Origin: Acanthornis magna
Lineage: Eukaryota > Chordata > Aves > Passeriformes > Acanthizidae
NCBI GenBank assembly: GCA_036785705.1
Contig: JAWUZG010000056.1
Coordinates: forward strand, 5,271,001-5,335,000
Direction: 5' to 3'
Length of the DNA: 64,000 nucleotides
In this document: positions 55,174-64,000 of the stretch, piece by piece
Numbering within the stretch: position 1 is the first letter of the stretch
Layout: each line of letters begins with the position of its first letter
Notes under the pieces: model-generated
Told to the model about the DNA's origin: nothing
What the model saw: the letters and a program-made list of their open reading frames with translations, nothing else
The model's database searches: none
Position numbers and translations under genes: made by a program

Positions 55174-58100
55174 GTGCCCACGCCGCTGCCCTCCCGTGCC
55201 TCCTCCGCACAGCGCCGGCCCAACACAGCGCTGGCACTCACAGCAAGCACGAAAACTTAGCCCCCAGTAACCCCGGGCTGAGCAAAACTGGAGCCCTGCT
55301 ACAAGACTGTACGTTGTTGTAATTTACCAGGTGAACTGTATTAATTTTTATGCATTTCGACAAAGACTTGTCCATAGGACGATCTGCAGCCCCACTGACA
55401 CTTGCAAGTTTAAAAAAAATCAAACCCGAGTGCAGAACATATTTCGGTTGATTTAAGCGGTAACATTTGGGATCTGAAACCAGAAAACCAGTTAAGTGTT
55501 TTAGACAACTAAATAAAAACTAGAGAAACCATGGCAGTGATGACACACAATGGCACGTAGGAGAATCGAGAGTGACACGTGGGGAAAGGACATCTCTGTC
55601 CTGGCAGCATTGGTTCTGCATCTCACTTTAGTTCGATTATTCATTTGGAGCACTTAGCAATGAAAGCTTTTGATTACTGGAAAATAAAAATACCACTCTT
55701 GGTCTGAGTCTTTGAACATTTCAAGCCCTACTAACTCGTCAGTTTGGCTATGGCGATTAACACCATTTTAGCCAAGGTGTGCATAATTAAGACAATGAAA
55801 AAGGCTTTATAATCAAGATTTTTACACTTTAGACGGCTCAGAGTTGTTCAGTGGGAGCATACTGTCTGCAGGGAAGTACCAGCTCTGAAGGGTTCGAGCA
55901 AGAGCAGAGGTTGGCGCTGGCAAAGCTGCTGAACTGCCCTTGCGTGCTTCTACACCGGAGCAGGCACAGGGCACAAAGGAGATCACCAGTTTTCTGAGAC
56001 TCCTGTTCTACCTGAAAAAAACTCTCTGACTTAAGGATTGAGTTTCATCCTTAACTGAGTTTCCAGGCCTTTTATTTATTTATTTTTAATCAGTTCAGGC
56101 TGTTCTTTTTCCATTGTATTACAATGACAAATAAAAAGCAGCTTGAATAAGAACAAAAAGTAATACTTCTTAACTTTTCAATAATACATGAAATAAAATA
56201 CAAATCAACTTCAAAGGCCAGTTAGCAAATATTTGATGAGTTTGAGATATTAAAAATCTATTTGAATAAGTCTAATGGCCAGCCCAGCTAAAAAGAAAAC
56301 AAGACCATTCAGAGCAAGCAGGAAATGAAGTCAACTAGAGTTGTAAAATAAATCTGGCTCAAAAATTAAGCAAATGTTAAAATAAAACCATGCCTGGTTA
56401 CACTAATTACATAAAAAGGAGTTAAATTACTCATTTCCTAGCTCCTTCTGCCAAGATCATCATCTTCAAGGGAAATTAAATTTATTTTTTTCCTATTTTT
56501 TTTAAAGAGCAAAAATGTTTTGTGTAAAGATCCCACCCTCCTTCAACAAGGAAGTTTCATTTAGTGCTGAATTCCAATGAACATTTCTTGACCCTATGTC
56601 AAACAAAACATCAAAAATAGGTAATCACCCTTATCAATGTTGACATTTCTCACTATGTTAGTCCAATACTCATTACTTTCTTAAAATTTACTGGATGTCA
56701 TCTCAAGTAAAGCAGTATTTAAATCCAGAATGAAGGCTAGATCTTACAGTTCAGGTCATGTGTCAAATTCTCCTACCTACTATTTTAAAAGAACAGCAAC
56801 CTAATAGTAAATAACAGTTTGAAATTAATTGGTTATTGAAGAATTACCCTTGTACTTGAGGGGCATTACTGCAATGCAGTCATCACTAATAAAGCCCTCA
56901 GTCTGCACCACAGCCAGATGTGCCAACCTCTGCTCTGTACATATTTCAGGACTCCATCCTAAGTCACGCTGAGTTCCTGCAATTGCAAATGATGTCAAAG
57001 GGCACTCTTTGGGGACTGGGCAAGGCCACAACAGGATGCCTTCTGTTGGAGCCAATTATTCTGATGTAACAAAATTAAGGTTAATCCAAGAAATTCTTTA
57101 GCTGACTCACTTTGCGAGCCAAAACTGATCTGCAAGCTTGTTTCACCCAGTGAGGATGAAATGTACAGTCAATTTTTTTTTAGTTTTCCTAATCTAAGTT
57201 TATTTCTAACAGACAACAAGCATCTGTTAATCAAATCATTAGATGATAAATCAGGTCTGTATTACATCAAAGTTACGCAACTACATTAAACTAGAGAAGA
57301 TCAAGGAACTTTTGTCCATTTTGGAGAGTCATTTTCCACTGTCCCCTATTTTAATAAAAAGTGAGTTGATAAAATATTTACCATAGCTTATTTAAATGAG
57401 AAAATGAGATTTTTATGCACATTTTGGCACTACCTGTATTTATTTGACTGTGTCTGGCTTAGCATTATCAGAAGGTTCCTCAAGTTAGAGAACAAATTTG
57501 TCACTGCAGTTTCAGTCACTCAACGCCACATGAAGACCAGAGGAAAACAGTTTTCTTTTGTATGACTAAATTTCAATCTACCCCAGAACATGGTAGAATT
57601 TTAATAACATTCTTTAAATATTAAATCTCAGTCAGTATTACGAAAAAAATCAAAAGTACTTATGCATCACTTCTTTCATTGCTAAAAGTAACTGTGAACT
57701 TGCATAGAAAGCTAAAGTTGGATGTGCATTTGGAAAGCACTCCCCAAAGCCCTCCCCAAAGCCCCCAAACACATGCAGCTTATAGAAAGCAACCAGTTCT
57801 TTTTGATGTTTACTGCAGTGGTCCTGAAATTAATATAAATGGATGTGTGACGTGCGAATGGGAGAGCCTGGAACTAATTCTGTTTTATAGAATACAAACC
57901 CTTCAGCAATTGGGGTACCTAATTATTTTGATGATAGGTGAAATTTTGCCTTGATCACACAGTACCCAGCTGTGAATCTGTTTTATAACAGAAAATTTCA
58001 CAGCATGTAACTGGTCTTTAAAATTACGCTGTAAACATGCAAACACATGGCACCACTAAAACAAGCATGTTTTTAAAAGCTCTTTTTCCTTTAAGCATTT

Positions 58101-58927
58101 TTGAGAAGGGAGGAATGAAAAGGAAGAAAAAGGGAAGTGAGCAATGCTACAAATAGATTCATTTACTGTGTAATGCTTTTAGCATATTTCTGATCTATAA
58201 AAAGCTTGACAACATTTTTTCAGAACGGTTCACATTTTTAAAGAAACTATAAGAGATGGATTGAATTATTTCACCCTTCTTGGGGATTAATCTGAAAGTT
58301 GCTTCCTTTTCATTGTTACTTACACTACAGCTGTGCTCAAACTCCTTTTCGTTTAGAAAAGAAGTTTAAATTTTGAGCCTGCGCACACTATGGTTCCACA
58401 TTCCAACAGCTTCCTCCCAGTCCTCTGCCAGCATCTGCTATTGAAGACTAGTTCCAATTTACAATAAACAGCTTTTCCAGACCAGAACACTTGAAATTCA
58501 GTCCTTCTCGACTGCTTTTCCCATTCAATCTCCCTATTCACCATTTCAAGGAGAAAACGGTTCTGCCAATTATTACACATCTGGAAAAAATGCATGTATA
58601 AGCTGAAACGCTCTCAGCAGAAAGTTTCAGCTTTCTGCATATGGTCACAGCAGGATTTTATGGGCCACTGACCAGGCCAAAGTCTAAGTTTTCCCATCTT
58701 TTTCCTCCCCCTCATTTCTGCCCACCCCCACTCCAACATTCTAATTGGAAACCCATAGCAGGTGCAAGCTGTCTGCCATCTTTTCCTCCACAAGAATCTC
58801 AAGTGGTTTCTTCCTGATAAATATTAGTCTTACAGCCCAGTTCTACCTCACTAGGCTCTATAATAATTTCAGTGCATCAGCTGTAATTGCTTTGCATAAA
58901 CATACTCATGTTTTCTAACTTCATTAC

Positions 58928-59134
58928 CATGGATGCTTGTCTGTTGGCTGTTACAAGGCTGGACGCTCCATAGTTTGAGTTCAGGCTTCCAATTGGCCCA
59001 TTGTGGGATGGTCCCAATAAACTATGAATATCTCCATGGCCACCTGACAGGCTTGTTGAAGGCCCCACAGCGTGGTTCCGTAGGACATGGATGGCATCGT
59101 CGAGTCTGTCCAAGCGATCCTCCATCCGGGACTG
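58928..59134 (-). CDS. TCF12: TCF12 exon: [11 protein letters not shown] helix and conserved middle region
   Basis: A 207-base, phase 0-0 exon of 69 codons. It starts [20 protein letters not shown], a strongly conserved predicted helix of E-proteins. It continues [36 protein letters not shown] and ends ANRQASM. The acceptor on minus is ATCCCAACAG/CAG, a NAGNAG that can add or drop the first Gln. The donor is ATG/GTAATG at 58926-58927. The middle HAVGPST and GPSHNGP motifs are shared by TCF4 and TCF12, while the exact residues fit TCF12. Confidence 0.97.
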
Positions 59135-60859
<1,725 letters not shown>

Positions 60860-60933
60860 CAAGGAGTGTAGAGAGTTTTCATAGTTGGGAGATGAGGGGG
60901 CTTGTCCTCCACTCCGCGACCACTGACTGGCAC
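60860..60933 (-). CDS. TCF12: TCF12 exon: [20 protein letters not shown]
   Basis: A 74-base exon: two bases completing a codon begun upstream, then 24 codons starting [10 protein letters not shown] and ending YENSLHSL. The acceptor on minus is CAATTTTGACAG/GTGCC and the donor is CTCCTTG/GTAAGA at 60858-60859. The SQW...[11 protein letters not shown] motif is conserved in TCF4 (AVWSRNGGQASSSPNYE) and TCF12. It ends in phase 0, allowing the cassette exon to be included or skipped freely. The preceding exon is not in the window. Confidence 0.95.
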
Positions 60934-63900
60934 CTGTCAAAATTGTCTAGGTTAGTGCACAGATTCACACAGCAGAAGTGGGAAGCAGAGACAGTATTTC
61001 TCAACATAATTAAAACCAACATATTCTGCATAAAGGTAAGCTAACATATGGGTATACAAAGGAGGACAAATTCCTTCATTCTGCCTTACTGAGGGATCAT
61101 TTTCATATCCTGGCATCTGTAGGGTTAGATCATTGTCAGTGACAGAAGTGGTGACATCTTCAAAGTATTTCAACATTAAAAAAGTGAACTAAGTACACAT
61201 ACACTGTGTTTGAAATACCTGCTTCTGCCTGTGTCACCATAAAAGACCTGCTGAGTTCTTCTTCAGATTCTGCTCAGTACATGTATCTTTAATAGTGTTA
61301 AAATGCTCATCAAAAATATTTAAAGAAATCAAACAGACACCAAGTTAAGGATAACTGGAGAACCATTCTTATGGCATCTCTCTACTAAACAAGGAAACTT
61401 AAAACTGATCTAAAAGCTTTATCTTGTCTAGTTGTACACGATACCATTTTAGATTACAATGCATTCCAAAATTAGAAGAGTAAAACACACCTAACTCATT
61501 CCCATTTGTTATTTCAAATATACTTAAGGTAAATCAGCAGCTAAAGAATCATTGATTGTGCAACAAATTGACAATTAAATCCATATTACCTATACACTGC
61601 AAATTCAAATACATATCCATTCTAATCTGACATAAATATACCTAATTATCATGTAAATTTTAAAAATAATTAGATGTGAAATGCAATAACTATAAAGCAG
61701 TACTTTTAACACAAAGCCTGAAGTAGTACAACATGCATTTTTCTCACCAACTAATAATGCATCTTTTATAAAGATACTACATGAAATTCTATGGCCATTA
61801 GAGACAGCTTCCTTTCAGCCATACAAATGTAATAATAAAGCAATTACATTAATAAATTATGGACATACAATCCAAAGCAGCTCATTAAAGGAAGAGCCTG
61901 TGGGCTTGTTCTTTCAATAACAGCCAGAGCCGTACGTCTGGAAAACTGGGAAAAGGTTTAATAACATTACAGTTCCTTTGTTCAGAGAGCTGCAAGTAGT
62001 TACCTTTTAAAGACAAGGTTTTATTTAACAAAAAGAGTACAGTTTGCATAGCTATTAAAATACCTAAATATTTCCTTTCTAATTAAAAAATAATAATAAA
62101 AAAAAATCTCCTATTTCATAAAAGTCCAAAGCTGCTGTAATTGTGCTGGAATTCTCTTTTAAAATACAAAGAATTCAGTAAGTAAGTTTTTAATTTCCAA
62201 TTTTCACTTCACACAGCTACTCTAGGTCTGGACCTGCAGTCTCCGTCTGCATTATTGTCATTCCTGAGCTTGGGAATAATGCTTGGAGTCCCACTTATTC
62301 TTGCACAGCCATTAATGAAACAACCATGGAGTATTTTGGTTCAGCATAGAGTTCAAATTTTTATCTGGTCAGAACTCTGTTTTTAGAGACAGGACTGTGG
62401 TCAGGAGCACTCTCAGCTCTCAGAACTCAGAGTAGCACTCCCGACAGCACAGCAGCAGCTCAGAATGAAGCAGGAAGGTGGCCAGGTAAGCAAGTAAACA
62501 GACTGCAGGCCTGTGCACCTCTTCTGACACCTCTTTCTGGGGGGTTTGACTGGAAGAAGGTGCTATTTCTATAATGTAAGCCCAGAACAAAACTCCGAGT
62601 GGGACGTCTCACAAAAGAGAGAGACAAAAAGAAAAGAGAGGAGGGAATAATCAACTCCTCCTGTCAAACACCCATCCCAACTGCAACCTGCAGCTTTCAG
62701 TCACACCTCGGCACTGCCGGGGCTCTTCCCGAGCGGTGGCACTCTGCCTCCACGGCTGCAGGTTGCCAGATGGCACTGATTTCCTGCTTGCCTCATTCCA
62801 CTCCCCCTCCTAGAAGTTTGTGCATGAAATCCACCAATTATGTTAAAAAGCATCCTGGCACCGCAAGCCCTGCAATTAACAACTGCAGCTTTTAGTGCAG
62901 CACCAACACAGCAGCATTAAAAAACAAATAAGCCAGGCAAGTGTTAGGATTTACAGGGGTCACCGACAGCAATCACTGCAGTATTGTTCTTCCCCCGAGT
63001 CTCCCCAACACTAATCCTCTGGCTCCCCTTTCAAACACACGCTCGGAGCCGCAGAGGGCTGGCTCTGCATCCTCAGAACCCACCGAACCTCCTGAATACC
63101 TCTGATCCTGGCAGAAGGATTCTTAAAATACCAAGGCTCCCACCATTCAGATCCCTATATAAACTTCCCATGCATGTACACAATCACTAAAACTATGCAA
63201 GACGCCCAGCTCTGGGCATGTTTATGTAAAATTAGAAATTAAATGAGGGCAGGGAAGACGAGACACGACACACACTATTGTCTCAAAATACTTGGGGGTT
63301 TTCCTGAAGTTCTTCTCCCAGCTTTTACTTAACTGAATTAAAAAACATCATTAATCCTCATTCAGCTCATCCTGAGCCAAAGACTCAGTCATGAGCTTAT
63401 GAACCCCAAGGCCTCGTGACGTTGGTATCTCTCAGTGCTCTCCCTGCTAAACAGAGTACTCCTACCATAATTTACAATTAAAGGATAGGCAAATTATGAC
63501 TTAAGCAATCTGCAATACTACGAATGCTAACGAAACAAATACCTAACTGCAAAAGGGGAAAATGACAATGAAGGCTAAAATGCACCAAAATATATTATTT
63601 TAGTACACATAAAACATTTGTTTTATCTGCAATAACTTTTTGGGTCAAGACGGAAAATGGCTACCAGGAGTATAAATAGCAATAAATGCAGCAGTAATTA
63701 CTTCACATTGTGCTTCACCGTGTTCTTAGTGACTCATCTGGGAATAAAGATAAAAGTCCAGATTCATAAATGAAGGTAATTAACTACTGGAGCAATTTAC
63801 CAAAGGCTTGATAAATTCTGTATCACTGAAATTAAAGGGGGTGGGAGGGTAAAAATGTGAAGCAGATGCTAAGTTTGAGTCTGAAAAGGTTTCAATATTA

Positions 63901-64000
63901 TTTGCTTATGTCTACTACTCTCTTAACCATCAGAATCCAGAATAAGGAACACAAATTAAAGCGCAAATTTTGGAGAGTTTTTCATTTCATACAGGTTGCA
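60934..64000 (-). other. TCF12: TCF12 intron running off the right edge
   Basis: At least 3 kb of intron. I looked for the expected upstream exon (the GKALASIYSPDH segment of E-proteins) on minus and did not find it, so it should lie beyond the window. A moderately GC-rich patch near 62680-63110 has no recognisable function. Confidence 0.75.

Larger units (their letters stand above)
54560..55265 (-). promoter_or_regulatory. Intragenic CpG island, candidate internal TCF12 promoter
   Basis: About 700 bases with many CpGs lie deep within the TCF12 intron, flanked by AT-rich DNA. On the minus strand, the direction of TCF12, the island runs into TATAAA at 54637-54642. A transcript starting near 54610 would continue towards the exons encoding the linker and bHLH. 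Mammalian TCF12 is known to have an internal promoter (HEBAlt), but that lies further upstream, so this would be a different start. No 5' exon or donor could be assigned. The alternative is a GC-rich repeat expansion without promoter activity, or an antisense/lncRNA start. Confidence 0.5.
52580..58927 (-). other. TCF12: TCF12 large intron, contains a CpG island
   Basis: A 6.3-kb intron, much the longest of those bounded here. Most is AT-rich and featureless, but about 54560-55265 is an abrupt CpG-rich block with two hexamer arrays, listed separately. No further exon could be identified in it. ORFs of 187-200 codons across the block are repeat artefacts. Confidence 0.85.

Noticed and set aside
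54674..55322. ORFs of 187 and 200 codons with Gly-Asn, Trp-Arg, Pro-Phe or His-Arg repeats
   Set aside because: The repeats are direct translations of the two hexamer arrays in different frames on opposite strands. No family similarity and no splice support.
61000..64000. Search for the upstream TCF12 exon (GKALASIYSPDH region)
   Set aside because: No minus-strand frame with this sequence and flanking splice sites was found. It is assumed to lie beyond the window.

Overview
The window looks like a piece of a bird nuclear genome (a crocodilian or turtle is less likely). It is AT-rich with long non-coding stretches, split genes with GT-AG introns, CpG islands, and CR1 retrotransposon remnants, including copies whose 3' ends carry the tandem ATTCTGTGATTCTG-type tail. 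There is no bacterial, plasmid or phage-like organisation. Almost all open reading frames of 60-150 codons here are chance ORFs. The one long one, 357 codons at 6594-7667, is a CpG-island artefact. || The one securely identified gene is TCF12 (HEB/HTF4, a class I bHLH E-protein), on the minus strand from about 43050 to beyond the right edge. Seven coding exons could be placed to the base from splice sites and reading phase: 60860-60933, 59868-59939 (a 72-nt cassette exon), 58928-59134, 52465-52579, 51480-51651, 49993-50225 (bHLH) and 46691-46844 (C-terminus and stop). A non-coding last exon of about 2.3 kb follows (about 43050-45332). Together they encode the last ~337 residues. The N-terminal activation domains and the promoter lie outside the window. 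The 6.3-kb intron at 52580-58927 holds an unexpected CpG island (about 54560-55265). It contains two different hexamer arrays, both G-rich on the TCF12 sense strand, and a TATA-like box facing the bHLH exons. || Left of TCF12 is about 35 kb of gene-free DNA (8050-43040). It holds CR1 fragments, simple repeats, two small minisatellites, a strong CTCF-like site (12834-12852), a GC-rich repeat-like block (about 23826-24310) and an unusual pair of abutting perfect 20-bp palindromes in TAAT-rich DNA (39252-39296). || At about 6690-8000 there is a strong CpG-island promoter with a consensus splice donor on the minus strand (exon ending at 6896) and another on the plus strand (GT at 7558). Known gene order next to TCF12 in vertebrates makes CGNL1 (cingulin-like 1) the likely owner of the minus-strand start, with bases 1-6890 as its first intron. 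This is inference: no CGNL1 coding exon is present. || The most notable observations are the intragenic CpG island with its G-quadruplex-prone hexamers, the cassette exon flanked by a NAGNAG acceptor, the second NAGNAG acceptor at the bHLH exon, the CTCF-like site, and the twin palindromes. I found no clearly new biological system.
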